A DNA stretch of 64,000 bases from Subtercola boreus (GCF_006716115.1 NZ_VFOO01000001.1:3596001-3660000); one strand, 5' to 3'; shown: positions 33,103 to 42,337, counted from the first letter of the stretch. The notes: generated by a model not told the origin, from the sequence alone. Made by a program: numbers and translations.

Positions 33103-33522
33103 ATGGAAGCTCTCTACACAGCAATTGCCCATGCGTCCGGCGGTGGCCGCGACGGTCACGTCCGGAGCGAAGACGACAGGCTCGACCTCGACACGCGTCC
33201 GCCGAAGGAGATGGGCGGATCGGGCGAAGGCACGAACCCCGAGCAGCTCTTCGCGGCGGGCTACTCAGCCTGCTTCCTGAGCGCACTGCACGCGGTCGGC
33301 AAGAACCTCGGAGTCGATACCGCGGGCGCAGAGGTCTCGGCGAGCGTCAGTATCGGCAGCAACGGTGAGGGCGGGTTCGCGCTCGCCGTGGAGCTTGACG
33401 TCTACATTCCTGCTGCTTCGGCCGAGCAGGCGCAGCAGGCAGCGGATGCCGCACACACGGTCTGCCCGTACTCGAATGCCACGCGCGGCAACGTCGAGGT
33501 CACGATCGCCGTCGTGCGCTGA
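33103..33522 (+). CDS. Organic hydroperoxide resistance protein (Ohr/OsmC family)
   Basis: A 139-residue peroxidase with both redox cysteines of the family: Cys57 in GYSACFLSAL (peroxidatic) and Cys121 in TVCPYSNATRGN (resolving). Length and motifs fit Ohr rather than the longer OsmC. It reduces organic hydroperoxides using lipoylated or thiol partners in the cytoplasm. No MarR-type OhrR gene is adjacent, so regulation must come from elsewhere. Confidence 0.93.
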   Translation: MEALYTAIAHASGGGRDGHVRSEDDRLDLDTRPPKEMGGSGEGTNPEQLFAAGYSACFLSALHAVGKNLGVDTAGAEVSASVSIGSNGEGGFALAVELDVYIPAASAEQAQQAADAAHTVCPYSNATRGNVEVTIAVVR

Positions 33523-33611
33523 CTTTTGGCACCTTCCCGCCAACAGGCGCGTCTTTCGTGCCGTTTCTCCACAGGCTCCGGATGCCCGGGGACGCCGTCG
33601 CCGGTTGGCGA

Positions 33612-33617
33612 TAGTGT
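33612..33617 (+). promoter_or_regulatory. -10 element (TAGTGT), probable leaderless start
   Basis: TAGTGT ends 6 nt before the GTG at 33624. Confidence 0.45.
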
Positions 33618-33623
33618 CTCCGG

Positions 33624-34571
33624 GTGACCGAAAAGCTCCTGCCCGCGACATCCACCGCCAGCCGTCCGCGGAACACCCGCGTGCTGCTGCAGTTCCTCGC
33701 GATGGGGCTGGTGTGGGGCGCCAGCTTCCTCTTCATGAAGGTGGCGCTGACGGGGGTGTCGTTCGGGCAGGTGGTGTGGGCGCGCCTCGTTCTGGGCGCT
33801 CTCGCGCTCGGCCTGCTCCTGCTCGTCGGGCGGTATCGCCTGCCGCGGGAGCCCATCGTCTACCTGCACTTCCTCGTCATCGGCGTGGTCGGCGGAGTGG
33901 TGCCCTACCTCTGCTTCGCCTGGGCGGAGCAGTACGTCTCGTCGAGTCTCGCGAGCATCTACAACGCGACCACCCCGATCATGACGGCGCTGATGGCGAC
34001 GCTCGCCTTCCGGGTCGAGCGGCTGAACCGTGACCAGGTTCTCGGAGTGGCTCTCGGCATCGCCGGCACGGTGGTCATCATCGGGCCATGGGGGTATGCC
34101 GCGCTCACCGGCGACCTCCTCGGCCAGTTCGCCTGCCTGCTCGCCGCTCTCTGTTACGGCTTCACGCTCGGGTACACGAGGCGGTTCCTGAGCTCGCGGT
34201 CGATCCAGGGCGTTCCGTTCGCGTTCCTCCAGATCGGCATGGGTGCAGCCGTGATGCTCCTGCTGACCCCGGTCGTCGCGCTCTCGGCGGTCTCGCTGAC
34301 CCTCCCGATCGTGGGGAGTCTCGTCGCGCTCGGTGTGCTCGGCACAGGGCTGGTCTACGTCTGGAACATCAACGTCCTGCGTTCGTGGGGGCCCACATCG
34401 GCCTCGACGGTCACGTACATCACGCCCGTCATCGGCGTCGTTCTCGGGGTGCTGGTGCTCGGTGAGCGGTTCGGCTGGAACGCTCCCCTCGGCGCGGTGC
34501 TCGTGCTGTTCGGCATCCTCTTGACGCAGAAGCGGGTGCGGCTCTGGGCCGCTGGCAGGCTGACCCCATAA
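33624..34571 (+). CDS. EamA/DMT family transporter
   Basis: A 315-residue membrane protein with ten predicted segments in two EamA halves. The first half has GLVWGASFLFMKVAL and the loop YNATTPIMTALMATLAFRVERL; the second has STVTYITPVIGVVLGVLVLGERFGWNAPLGAVLVLFGIL. This is the typical drug/metabolite exporter build, often for amino acids or nucleosides. Chorismate mutase starts 10 bp downstream. Substrate unknown. Confidence 0.9.
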   Translation: MTEKLLPATSTASRPRNTRVLLQFLAMGLVWGASFLFMKVALTGVSFGQVVWARLVLGALALGLLLLVGRYRLPREPIVYLHFLVIGVVGGVVPYLCFAWAEQYVSSSLASIYNATTPIMTALMATLAFRVERLNRDQVLGVALGIAGTVVIIGPWGYAALTGDLLGQFACLLAALCYGFTLGYTRRFLSSRSIQGVPFAFLQIGMGAAVMLLLTPVVALSAVSLTLPIVGSLVALGVLGTGLVYVWNINVLRSWGPTSASTVTYITPVIGVVLGVLVLGERFGWNAPLGAVLVLFGILLTQKRVRLWAAGRLTP

Positions 34572-34574
34572 AGT
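34569..34574 (+). promoter_or_regulatory. -10 element (TAAAGT) overlapping the EamA stop
   Basis: TAAAGT begins with the TAA stop of the EamA gene and ends 7 nt before the chorismate mutase ATG, so this gene may have its own leaderless transcript. Confidence 0.35.
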
Positions 34575-34581
34575 TCAAGGT

Positions 34582-34935
34582 ATGGATGTGAACGAACCTG
34601 CTGCCGCCGCCCCGAACTCCGAAGAGACCGCCTGGGCGCTGCGGCAGCTCGAGAACATCCGGGAGAGCATCGACAATGTCGACGCCGCCCTGATCCACCT
34701 GCTCGCTGAGCGGTTCAAGTTCACCCAGCAGGTCGGTCGGCTGAAGGCCCGGCACGGGCTGCCGGCCGCTGACCTCGACCGTGAGGCGCGACAGATCAAG
34801 CGCCTGCGGGGCCTGGCCGAGGAGGCACACCTCGACCCTGAGTTCGCGGAGAAGTTCTTGGGCTTCATCGTCGCGGAGGTCATCCACCACCACGTGAAGA
34901 TCGCGAACGATACGGGCGCGATCCCCACCCCCTGA
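34582..34935 (+). CDS. Chorismate mutase (AroQ class)
   Basis: A 117-residue all-helical protein of the AroQ fold: LENIRESIDNVDAALIHLLAERFKFTQQVGRLKARHGLPAADLDREARQIKRLRGLAEEAHLDPEFAEKFLGFIVAEVIHHH. The arginines and lysines that bind chorismate in monofunctional AroQ enzymes (RESID near residue 28, RFKFTQQVGRLK, DREARQ) are in place. It turns chorismate into prephenate for Phe and Tyr synthesis. No signal peptide. A palindromic repeat follows at 34961. Confidence 0.9.
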   Translation: MDVNEPAAAAPNSEETAWALRQLENIRESIDNVDAALIHLLAERFKFTQQVGRLKARHGLPAADLDREARQIKRLRGLAEEAHLDPEFAEKFLGFIVAEVIHHHVKIANDTGAIPTP

Positions 34936-34960
34936 CCCCTGCCCTCACCCGCGCCCTCTT

Positions 34961-35022
34961 CATCGAGTGGGCGGTTTGGGCCCTTCCTGACGGTTTTTGG
35001 GGCCCAAACTGCCCACTCGACG
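34961..35022. repeat. Dispersed palindrome, copy 1
   Basis: Arms at 34963-34983 and 35000-35020 pair over 21 bp with one mismatch (core TCGAGTGGGC...TTTGGGCCC). The inner part is CTTCCTGACGGTTTTT. It lies between the convergent 3' ends of chorismate mutase and purL, and could also act as a two-way terminator. Confidence 0.92.
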
Positions 35023-35054
35023 GCTTCGAGGTGCGCCCGGGGAGCGCCTCGCGG

Positions 35055-37418
35055 TCAGGCCGTGGGGGCGCCGAAGCGCGCGGGGAGGGTGCCGCGGTGC
35101 GTGGCGCGGAGCTCCTCGAGACCGATCGCGAAGCTGCCCTGCACGTCGAGCGCCGCAGCGCCGTCCGCTCCGCTGTCGGTGACGCCGATTCGCAGCACCG
35201 GGTAGTCGCGGCCTTCGCAGAGTCCCATGAACTTCACGTCGTCCTCCCGCGGTACAGAGACGATCACGCGTCCGGTCGACTCGCTGAAGAGGGCCGTCGT
35301 GAGGTCGATGCCGTCGCGCAGCATCAGCTCGTCGAGCCACACCCGCGCGCCCACGCCGAACCGCAGCACCGCCTCGGCCAGCGCCTCAGCGAGCCCGCCA
35401 TCCGACAGGTCGTGCGCCGACGCGAGGAGGCCCTGCATCGCCCCGGCGTGCAGCAGCCCGGCCAGTGCGGCTTCGCGGGCGAGGTCGACCACGGGCGGAC
35501 GCCCGCCGAGGTGGTCATGGATCGTGCCGGCCCAGGCCGAGCCATCCAGCTCCTCGCGCGTCACGCCGAGCAGGTAGATGTTGTTGCCTTCGTCCTGCCA
35601 GCCGCTCGGCACCCGCCGCGCGACGTCGTCGATGACACCGAGCACCCCGACGACCGGTGTCGGATGGATCGGGGCCCCGCCCGTCTGGTTGTAGAACGAC
35701 ACGTTGCCGCCGGTCACCGGGATCTCCAGCTCGAGACATCCATCGGAGAGCCCGGCGACAGCCTGCGAGAACTGCCACATGACCTCGGGGTTCTCCGGTG
35801 AACCGAAGTTCAGGCAGTCGGTGACGGCGACCGGCACGGCACCGGTCACGGCGACGTTGCGGTACGCTTCGGCCAGCGCGAGCTGCGCGCCGAAGTAGGG
35901 ATCGAGCTGGCAGTATCGGCCGTTCGCGTCGGTCGCGATGGCAAAGCCCAGCCCCGACTCCTCGTCGACGCGGATCATGCCGCCGTCGTCGGGGAATGAC
36001 AGCGCGGTGTTGCCCATCACATAGCGGTCGTACTGGTCGGTGATCCAGCTCTTGCTGGCAAGGTTCGCGCTGCCGAGCAGAGTGAGCACCTGTGCCTTCA
36101 GATCGTCGGCTTCGGATGCCCGGGGCAGTGCAAGCGCATTGTCTTCGTGCAGCTTGTCGATCCAGGTGGGGTATTCGACGGGGCGGTCGTACACCGGGCC
36201 GTCGACCGCGACCGTGCGCGGCTCCACATTCACGATCTGCTCGCCGCGCCAGTCGATGATGAGCCGGCCGGTGTCGGTCACCTCGCCCAGAACGCTGGTC
36301 TCGACATCCCATTTCGCCACAACCGCCAGGAAGGCGTCGAGCTTCGACGGCTGCACGACAGCCATCATGCGTTCCTGGCTCTCGCTCATCAGGATCTCTT
36401 CGGCGTTCAGCGAGGGATCCCGCAGCAGCACCTTGTCGAGCTCGATGTACATACCGCCGTCGCCGTTGCTGGCGAGCTCGCTGGTCGCGCACGAGATGCC
36501 GGCGGCGCCCAGGTCCTGGATGCCCTCCACCAGCTTCTCGCGGAAGAGCTCGAGGCAGCACTCGATGAGCACCTTCTCCGCGAACGGGTCGCCCACCTGC
36601 ACGGCCGGGCGTTTGGTCGGACCCTTGGCGTCGAACGTGTCACTTGCCAGAATGGATGCTCCGCCGATGCCGTCACCGCCGGTGCGGGCCCCGAACAGCA
36701 CGACCTTGTTGCCTGCGCCGCTGGCGTTCGCCAAGTGGATGTCCTCGTGGCGGAGCACACCCACCGCGAGGGCGTTCACCAGCGGATTGCCCTGGTAGAC
36801 GGAGTCGAAGTACGTCTCGCCGCCGATGTTCGGAAGTCCCAGGCAGTTCGCGTAGAAGCTGATGCCGCCGACGACGCCGTGCACGACGCGTGCCGTGTCG
36901 GCGTTGTCGATGTCACCGAAACGCAGCTGGTCCATGACCGCGACCGGGCGGGCACCCATCGAGATGATGTCGCGCACGATGCCGCCGACACCCGTTGCCG
37001 CGCCCTGGAAGGGCTCGATGTAGCTCGGGTGGTTGTGCGACTCGACCTTGAACGTGACGGCCCAGCCCTCACCGACATCCACCACACCGGCGTTCTCGCC
37101 GATGCCGACCATGAGGTTCTTGCGCATCTTCTCGGTCGTCTTCGAACCGAACTGCCGCAGGTAGATCTTGCTCGACTTGTACGAGCAGTGCTCGCTCCAC
37201 ATCACGGAGTACATGGCCAGCTCGCCGCTCGTGGGTCGCCGCCCCAGGATCTCGCGGATACGCGCGTACTCGTCGGGCTTCAGGCCGAGCGCCGCGTACG
37301 GCTGCTCCTTGTCGGGCGTGCGCATCGCGACGTCGACGCTGTCGACGGCGGGGCGGGCAGCGATTGCGGCGGCGGTCTCGCCGGTGGATGCAGCGGACGT
37401 TTCGGCGGTGTCAGACAC
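35055..37418 (-). CDS. purL: Phosphoribosylformylglycinamidine synthase subunit II
   Basis: A 787-residue small-form PurL that makes FGAM from FGAR and ATP with ammonia supplied by PurQ, assisted by PurS. Typical sequence includes [72 protein letters not shown] and [13 protein letters not shown]. purS and purQ lie in the same direction but upstream, separated by a nuclease-like gene and an opposite-strand membrane gene. Its own promoter must lie in 37419-37516. Confidence 0.97.
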   Translation of the reverse strand: MSDTAETSAASTGETAAAIAARPAVDSVDVAMRTPDKEQPYAALGLKPDEYARIREILGRRPTSGELAMYSVMWSEHCSYKSSKIYLRQFGSKTTEKMRKNLMVGIGENAGVVDVGEGWAVTFKVESHNHPSYIEPFQGAATGVGGIVRDIISMGARPVAVMDQLRFGDIDNADTARVVHGVVGGISFYANCLGLPNIGGETYFDSVYQGNPLVNALAVGVLRHEDIHLANASGAGNKVVLFGARTGGDGIGGASILASDTFDAKGPTKRPAVQVGDPFAEKVLIECCLELFREKLVEGIQDLGAAGISCATSELASNGDGGMYIELDKVLLRDPSLNAEEILMSESQERMMAVVQPSKLDAFLAVVAKWDVETSVLGEVTDTGRLIIDWRGEQIVNVEPRTVAVDGPVYDRPVEYPTWIDKLHEDNALALPRASEADDLKAQVLTLLGSANLASKSWITDQYDRYVMGNTALSFPDDGGMIRVDEESGLGFAIATDANGRYCQLDPYFGAQLALAEAYRNVAVTGAVPVAVTDCLNFGSPENPEVMWQFSQAVAGLSDGCLELEIPVTGGNVSFYNQTGGAPIHPTPVVGVLGVIDDVARRVPSGWQDEGNNIYLLGVTREELDGSAWAGTIHDHLGGRPPVVDLAREAALAGLLHAGAMQGLLASAHDLSDGGLAEALAEAVLRFGVGARVWLDELMLRDGIDLTTALFSESTGRVIVSVPREDDVKFMGLCEGRDYPVLRIGVTDSGADGAAALDVQGSFAIGLEELRATHRGTLPARFGAPTA

Positions 37419-37504
37419 GCGGAGGGGCTCCTTCGGGGTGCGTGGGCAGGCGGGCCAATTCTACCGGTGCGCCGTCGGCCCCGGGCGGTGGCCCCGGGCG
37501 GTGG

Positions 37505-37510
37505 TACTTT
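37505..37510 (+). promoter_or_regulatory. -10 element (TACTTT), probable leaderless start
   Basis: TACTTT ends 6 nt before the GTG at 37517. Confidence 0.4.
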
Positions 37511-37516
37511 GGCGGC

Positions 37517-38119
37517 GTGAGCGACGACGAAACGGTGGAGCGCGGCGAGGCGGCCGGGTCGGCCCCGGCCCGCGCCTCGGCCCCGGCTCGCGCGCCACTG
37601 CCCTTCCAGCAGGTCGGTGTCATCGTCGTCGGCATGAGCCTCGCCGTCTGGTGGCCCGCGTTCACCCTCGGTGCGTGGGGCGAGATCTTCTTCGACACCC
37701 TGCTCTCCGTCTGGGCTGCGGCCACGGCGGGATTCGTGCTCGCGATGCTGGTGCCCGCTGCCCGCCGCCGCCTCGGCTGGACCTCGCTCACCCTTCTCCT
37801 CCCCAGCCTCTGGATCATCCTCTCGCTGGCCGTGTCTAACGATTCCGAGAACCTGTGGGTCGCGATCGTTGCGCTGGTCGGGGTGCTCGTCGTGCTGCTC
37901 GGAGTGCCGTTCATGGTGTGGGCTCTCGCCCGCCTCGCCTGGCCCGACATCGGTGAGACGCTCCCCCTCAGGGGCAAGCTGCTTGTGCTGCTGACCGTCG
38001 CCATCGTCGCCGTCGCCTCGTTCACGCTCGGCGAGAACCAGTCGCGCTTCCTCACCTGCGAGGACTTTACGATCAGCGGCAACTCCGAGCCCCCCGGCTG
38101 CGTGCACGAGTCCGGCTGA
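37517..38119 (+). CDS. Hypothetical four-helix membrane protein
   Basis: A 200-residue protein with an Ala/Pro/Glu N-terminus of about 30 residues, four hydrophobic segments (about 33-52, 58-78, 84-104 and 108-130) and a fifth near 150-170, ending in an exported tail with two cysteines (LTCEDF, PPGCVHESG) that could pair. I do not recognise the family. It is divergent from purL and convergent with the DUF559-like gene; a palindromic repeat sits just after its stop. Confidence 0.7.
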   Translation: MSDDETVERGEAAGSAPARASAPARAPLPFQQVGVIVVGMSLAVWWPAFTLGAWGEIFFDTLLSVWAAATAGFVLAMLVPAARRRLGWTSLTLLLPSLWIILSLAVSNDSENLWVAIVALVGVLVVLLGVPFMVWALARLAWPDIGETLPLRGKLLVLLTVAIVAVASFTLGENQSRFLTCEDFTISGNSEPPGCVHESG

Positions 38120-38136
38120 CCCGCCTCCCTCCCGTC

Positions 38137-38200
38137 CCATCGAGTGGGCACTTTGGGCCCCAAACCGGCGTTTGAAGGGCCCAAACTGCCCACTCGATGG
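38137..38200. repeat. Dispersed palindrome, copy 2
   Basis: 24-bp arms at 38137-38160 and 38177-38200 differ at one position. The inner part contains its own stem, CAAAC-cggc-GTTTG. It lies between convergent genes and 36 bp from the 3' end of the DUF559-like gene. Confidence 0.95.
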
Positions 38201-38236
38201 AGACGGCGGGGGCGGCGGGGGCGGCGGGCGACGGGC

Positions 38237-39181
38237 TCAGGGGCGCCAGCCGGACGCGACGAGAGCGTCACGGATCTCGGTGACTGTGCGCTGCCGCCCG
38301 GAGCGGCTGAGCCCCTCCTTCCGCACCGTGATCAGCGTGTAGCCAGCTGCGCGAAGGTCGGCAGCACGCCTCTGGTCCCGTTCGAACTGCTCGGGATCCT
38401 CCCGGTGCTGCTCGCCGTCATACTCGACCAGAACCTTCCATTCGGCATAGACGAGGTCGACGCGCGGCACGAACGGCGACCGCGTGCCGTGAATCAGCAC
38501 GTTGACGGCTGGTTCCGGCATCCCGCTCCGGATGATCAGCAGCCGCAACTCGGTCTCCTTCGGAGATTCGACCCCCAGCCGCACCAACTCGAGCGCCTCG
38601 AGGAGTCTCCGTTTTCCCGGTCCCCGGAACGCCTCCACCCGGAGGCGCAACTCCTCCGGCGTCGCGTACGGCCGGGGTGCCGGCGCGTCCCGGTCGGGGA
38701 ACACCGGATCCAACACGAGCGCATCACCCACCGCCACGAGCGCGTCGAGACTCAGGATGCTCGCCAGCTGCACCCACGTGCTCACTGCGTCGCTCACCCG
38801 GACCCGCCCCAGCGTCTGCACCCGATGGGTTGGGGGAGCGAGCCTGTGCGCGGTGACCCCTGCCGTGCGCACCCGGTTGACGCGATCGGGGGTCGAAACG
38901 TGGATCGGTTCGGTGGCCAAGAACTTCCGCGGTGTCGGCAGATGCCACAGGCGCGCCGCAGTGATGTGGCTGAAGAACTGGCCTTCCGAAAGGCGGGGTG
39001 CGTAAGCGGCGGCCTGATCCTCCACCGACGGGATGGCCGCAGACGTCGAGCGGACGCCCCGATAGGGCGCGCTGAGATCCGGGCTGTCGAGCCGTCGCTT
39101 TCCCACCCCGCGCACCCGGGCGAGGCGGGTGGAGAAGGGGTGACGAACGTACTCGGGTGGGAGCGGGGCATGGCGTGGCAT
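38237..39181 (-). CDS. DUF559-like (Vsr/PD-(D/E)XK-type) putative nuclease
   Basis: A 314-residue protein. The first two thirds resemble the AbiEi-like proteins common in actinobacteria (FFSHITAARLWHLPTPRKF, IHVSTPDRVNRVRTAGVTAHRL, TLGRVRVSDAVSTWVQLASILSLDALVAVGDALV). The C-terminal domain is DUF559-like: SPKETELRLLIIRSGMPEPAVN, PRVDLVYAEWKVLVEYDGEQH, FERDQRRAADLRAAGYTLITVRKEG, with the Asp/Glu-x-Asp pattern of PD-(D/E)XK nucleases. The ATG at 39181 is chosen; a GTG at 39208 is possible. Its gene is bracketed by palindrome copies 2 and 3. Function unknown; defence, DNA repair or element mobility are possible. Confidence 0.75.
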   Translation of the reverse strand: MPRHAPLPPEYVRHPFSTRLARVRGVGKRRLDSPDLSAPYRGVRSTSAAIPSVEDQAAAYAPRLSEGQFFSHITAARLWHLPTPRKFLATEPIHVSTPDRVNRVRTAGVTAHRLAPPTHRVQTLGRVRVSDAVSTWVQLASILSLDALVAVGDALVLDPVFPDRDAPAPRPYATPEELRLRVEAFRGPGKRRLLEALELVRLGVESPKETELRLLIIRSGMPEPAVNVLIHGTRSPFVPRVDLVYAEWKVLVEYDGEQHREDPEQFERDQRRAADLRAAGYTLITVRKEGLSRSGRQRTVTEIRDALVASGWRP

Positions 39182-39243
39182 CCGACAAGTCTGGCCACAG
39201 CGGCCCACGGTCGTCAGAAGTTATCCACAGCCCACATTTTCCC

Positions 39244-39307
39244 CCATCGAGTGGGCAGTTTGGGCCCCAAAATCAGGATTTTAGGGCCCAAATCGCCCAC
39301 TCGATGG
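39244..39307. repeat. Dispersed palindrome, copy 3
   Basis: 24-bp arms at 39244-39267 and 39284-39307 differ at two positions. The inner stem is AAAAT-cagg-ATTTT, different from copy 2 yet still self-complementary. It lies 14 bp after the purQ stop and upstream of the DUF559-like gene. Confidence 0.95.
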
Positions 39308-39321
39308 GAAAAGGGTGGGGG

Positions 39322-40062
39322 TCAGGCGGGGAGGAGGGCCGACAGGACGGAGGCGAAGAGGGGGAGGCCGTCGGTGCCGGAGCGCATCGCGTCGGCGGTG
39401 TCGGGTCCGAAGCCCGGCTCGACGGCGTGCTCGGGGTGCGGCATCAGCCCGACCACGTTTCCGCGCTCGTTCGTCACGCCCGCGATGTCGTTCATCGACC
39501 CGTTCGGGTTCACGTCGAGGTACCGGAACACCACGCGCCCCTCGCCCTCGAGTCGCGCGATGGTGTCGGCGGAGGCGATGTACCCGCCCTCACCGTTCTT
39601 CAGCGGGATGGTGATCTCGGGGGCGGCGCCCCCCGCAGCAGCGGCACCGGCAGCGAACGCCGACGTCCACGCCGTCGACGTGTTCTCGACGCGCAACCGC
39701 TGGTCGCGGCAGATGAAGTTGCCGTGGTCGTTGCGGATCAGCCCGCCCGGCAGCAGGTGCGCCTCGGCCAGCATCTGGAATCCGTTACAGATGCCGAGCA
39801 CAGGCATTCCCGAGGCAGCCGCCGAGACGACCTCCGCCATGATCGGCGAGAGCGAGGCGATTGCGCCCGCCCGCAGGTAGTCGCCGTAGCTGAATCCACC
39901 GGGGAGGATGATCGCGTCGACGCCCTCGAGGTCATGTGTTCCGTGCCAGAGCGGAACGGCGGTCGCGCCGACCATCCGCACCGCGCGGGCAGCGTCACGG
40001 TCATCCAGAGACCCGGGGAAGGTGACGATACCGACGCGCACGCCGCCCGGAGCAGCGCTCAT
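39322..40062 (-). CDS. purQ: FGAM synthase subunit I, glutaminase
   Basis: A 246-residue class I glutamine amidotransferase that gives ammonia to PurL. Nucleophile Cys92 lies in [11 protein letters not shown], and the His/Glu pair is in [35 protein letters not shown] and [18 protein letters not shown] are typical PurQ. The ATG shares one base with the purS stop (TGATG), so the two are coupled. Confidence 0.96.
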   Translation of the reverse strand: MSAAPGGVRVGIVTFPGSLDDRDAARAVRMVGATAVPLWHGTHDLEGVDAIILPGGFSYGDYLRAGAIASLSPIMAEVVSAAASGMPVLGICNGFQMLAEAHLLPGGLIRNDHGNFICRDQRLRVENTSTAWTSAFAAGAAAAGGAAPEITIPLKNGEGGYIASADTIARLEGEGRVVFRYLDVNPNGSMNDIAGVTNERGNVVGLMPHPEHAVEPGFGPDTADAMRSGTDGLPLFASVLSALLPA

Positions 40063-40430
40063 CAGGACAGTCCCTCGCGGATCTCGGCCTGCGCCTCGGG
40101 CGTCGACGCCTCGTCGAACGAGGTGTCGGTCGTGACGTTGCCCGTCGCGAAGTCGGCGGTGGCGTCGAGACCGAATCCGTCGGCACCGGCGAAGTGCACG
40201 CTGATGACATCTTCGATCACGAGGTTCGCGAGCAGCTCGTCGGCGAGGGCCGCGACCTCGGCCAGGATCTGGTCGTTCGCGGGGCCCTCGACCTCGATCT
40301 CGAAACGCTTGCCGACGCGCACGCCGGTGATCTGGGAGCGGCCCTGCCGCGCGAGGGCGCCGGCGACGGCCTTGCCCTGCGGGTCGAGCAGCTCGGCTTT
40401 GGGCATGACCTCTACGACGATTGTGGGCAC
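40062..40430 (-). CDS. purS: FGAM synthase subunit PurS, C-terminally extended
   Basis: A 122-residue Pur[51 protein letters not shown] covers the usual small alpha/beta subunit that bridges PurL and PurQ. Common PurS proteins are about 80-90 residues; this one carries about 40 extra residues ([41 protein letters not shown]), acidic and probably disordered. The GTG at 40430 gives the family N-terminus; longer in-frame upstream starts encode non-family sequence. Confidence 0.93.
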   Translation of the reverse strand: MPTIVVEVMPKAELLDPQGKAVAGALARQGRSQITGVRVGKRFEIEVEGPANDQILAEVAALADELLANLVIEDVISVHFAGADGFGLDATADFATGNVTTDTSFDEASTPEAQAEIREGLS

Positions 40431-40556
40431 CAGGGACTCCAGAGAACAAAGGCGGGGCGGATGCTCGTATTCTACCCGCCCGTCCCCGAACCGTCTCCCG
40501 GGATGACTGGCCTCCCTTTTCTCACCATGCGATAACGGCACTGAGATTCGCTCCCC

Positions 40557-40586
40557 GATCGATCTATAAAGGACAGGTGATCGATC
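40557..40586 (+). promoter_or_regulatory. TATAAA box flanked by two GATCGATC palindromes
   Basis: TATAAA (40565-40570) is a likely -10 for the alcohol dehydrogenase gene, giving a leader of about 40 nt. Identical GATCGATC sites flank it at 40557-40564 and 40579-40586 and might be repressor half-sites. Confidence 0.4.
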
Positions 40587-40618
40587 CACGATCACGCGAC
40601 CTCGAAGAGGAGGAACCC

Positions 40619-41647
40619 GTGAAGGCTGTTCGCCTGCACCAGTACGGACTGAGCCCGGTTGTCGAAGAGGTGGCCGAGCCCACCGTGACCGGCCCCTGGG
40701 ACGTGATCGTCGACGTCGGCGCCGCCGGCCTCTGCCGCACGGACCTGCACATCATCGAGGGCCAGTGGGACCCGATCCAGCACCCGTCGCTGCCCTACAT
40801 CCTCGGCCATGAGAATGCCGGCTGGGTGCGCGAAGTCGGCAGCGCGGTGCACAACGTAAAGCCCGGCGACACGGTCATCATGCACCCGCTCACCAGCTGC
40901 GGCCTCTGCCCCGCCTGCCGGGTCGGCCAGGACTCGCACTGTGAGAACGCGACGTTCCCGGGAATCAATGTGAACGGAGGCATGGCGGGGCAGTTGCTGA
41001 CCAATGCCCGCGCTGTCGTGAAGCTCGACGCCGGGTTGCAGCCGCAGGATGTCGCGGCTCTCGCCGACGCAGGGCTGACCGCGTACCACGCTGTGCGGAA
41101 GGCCGCCGACGTGCTGTACCCGGGAACGCAGGCGGTCGTCGTGGGCGCGGGTGGGCTCGGGCACATCGGGATCCAGGCGCTCGCCGCGATCACCTCCTCG
41201 ACGATCACTGTCGTCGACCGGAGCGAGAAGGCACTCGAGCTGGCCCGCGAGCTCGGGGCGCACCACACCGTGCTGGCGACGAGCGACGACGAGGTCGAGA
41301 AGGCCGTTCTCGACATCACGGGCGGGGGTGCGCACATCCTGTTCGACTTCGTCGGCGAGAAGGGCGCGGAACTGCTTGCGCCGAAGCTGCTCCGCAACCG
41401 GGGTTCGCACTATGTCATCGGCTACGGCGGCGCGGTGAACATCCCCACGATCGAGATCATCTCGCGCGAGATCAACGTGATCGGCAACCTCGTCGGCACG
41501 TACAACGACCTCGTCGAGCTGATGACGCTCACGGCCCAGGGCCGGGTGAAACTGCACACCGCGGTCTACCCGCTCGATGCCGTGAACGACGCGATCGCCG
41601 ACCTCGAGGCCGGGCGGCTGATCGGCCGCGGCATCCTCGTCCCCTGA
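40619..41647 (+). CDS. NAD-dependent zinc alcohol dehydrogenase
   Basis: A 342-residue medium-chain dehydrogenase. Catalytic zinc ligands Cys39, His64 and Glu65 and structural cysteines Cys94, 97, 100 and 108 are present; the Rossmann motif is VVVGAGGLGHIGIQAL. The GTG at 40619 has GAGGAGGAA just upstream. Genes for a gluconate-2-dehydrogenase-like small subunit, a GMC oxidoreductase and a PEBP protein follow in the same direction, suggesting a pathway of alcohol or sugar oxidation. Substrate unknown. Confidence 0.92.
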   Translation: MKAVRLHQYGLSPVVEEVAEPTVTGPWDVIVDVGAAGLCRTDLHIIEGQWDPIQHPSLPYILGHENAGWVREVGSAVHNVKPGDTVIMHPLTSCGLCPACRVGQDSHCENATFPGINVNGGMAGQLLTNARAVVKLDAGLQPQDVAALADAGLTAYHAVRKAADVLYPGTQAVVVGAGGLGHIGIQALAAITSSTITVVDRSEKALELARELGAHHTVLATSDDEVEKAVLDITGGGAHILFDFVGEKGAELLAPKLLRNRGSHYVIGYGGAVNIPTIEIISREINVIGNLVGTYNDLVELMTLTAQGRVKLHTAVYPLDAVNDAIADLEAGRLIGRGILVP

Positions 41648-41707
41648 AATCCCAGCCCCACCTGTTACACCTCTTCACAGAACGATCCGTCACGCAAAGG
41701 AGCAATG

Positions 41708-42337
41708 ATGGCCTTCCCCGCCAAATACCCGCAATTGAATGCGACAGAGCTGACCGATGAGGCGCGGAGCGTCCTCATCCGGGTGATCCGCGTCGCGTTC
41801 CCGCACGACCGTTTTCCCGACGGCCCCTACGAACGCACCGCGGACACGATCCTGAAGGAGGCCGAGAACTCGACCTGGTTCCGGGTCGCCCTCACCCAGG
41901 GGCTGCTGACCCTCAGCCATCTCGCGGGCGGGGACTTCCGCGACCTGAACGAGGAGGACGCCACGAAGGTGCTCCGGCGGATCGAGTCGACAGAGTTCTT
42001 CGGCTTCATCCGTCGCACGACCGTACTGAACCTGTACGACAACGCCGACGTCTGGGAGGCCCTCGGGTATGAGGGGCCATCATTCGACAAGGGTGGCTAC
42101 ATCAATCGCGGGTTCGACGACCTCGACTGGCTGCCGGAGGCCCGGATCGAGACCTACGACGGCCCGGAGAAGCTCGTCGAGATCGCCGACAATGTGCCGC
42201 TCGCCGCACATCGCACGGCCACGGGGGCGGTTCCGATCATCCGGAACCAGCCGACGGCGCCCGCCGGAAGCACGCCGCGCGACACGAGCAACCAGCCCGG
42301 ACGCCGTGACGCCGAGATGGCGGAGGTGAAGAAATGA
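41708..42337 (+). CDS. Gluconate 2-dehydrogenase subunit 3-like protein
   Basis: A 209-residue protein matching the small subunit-3 type partners of GMC dehydrogenases: LTDEARSVLIRVIRVAFPHDRFPDGPYERTADTI, then FRVALTQGLLTLSHLAGGDFRDLNEEDATKVLRRIESTEFFGFIRRTTVLNLYDNADVWEALGYEGPSFDKGGYINRGFDDLDWLPEARIE. The second of two adjacent ATGs is chosen because AAAGGAG ends 5 nt before it. No twin-arginine or other signal is seen, unlike many relatives. It overlaps the GMC gene by ATGA, so the two form a complex-type pair. Confidence 0.85.
   Translation: MAFPAKYPQLNATELTDEARSVLIRVIRVAFPHDRFPDGPYERTADTILKEAENSTWFRVALTQGLLTLSHLAGGDFRDLNEEDATKVLRRIESTEFFGFIRRTTVLNLYDNADVWEALGYEGPSFDKGGYINRGFDDLDWLPEARIETYDGPEKLVEIADNVPLAAHRTATGAVPIIRNQPTAPAGSTPRDTSNQPGRRDAEMAEVKK

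Noticed and set aside
39221-39229. Replication origin, because of a consensus DnaA box TTATCCACA
   Set aside because: A single perfect box, a second imperfect one 30 kb away, and no dnaA, dnaN or box cluster.
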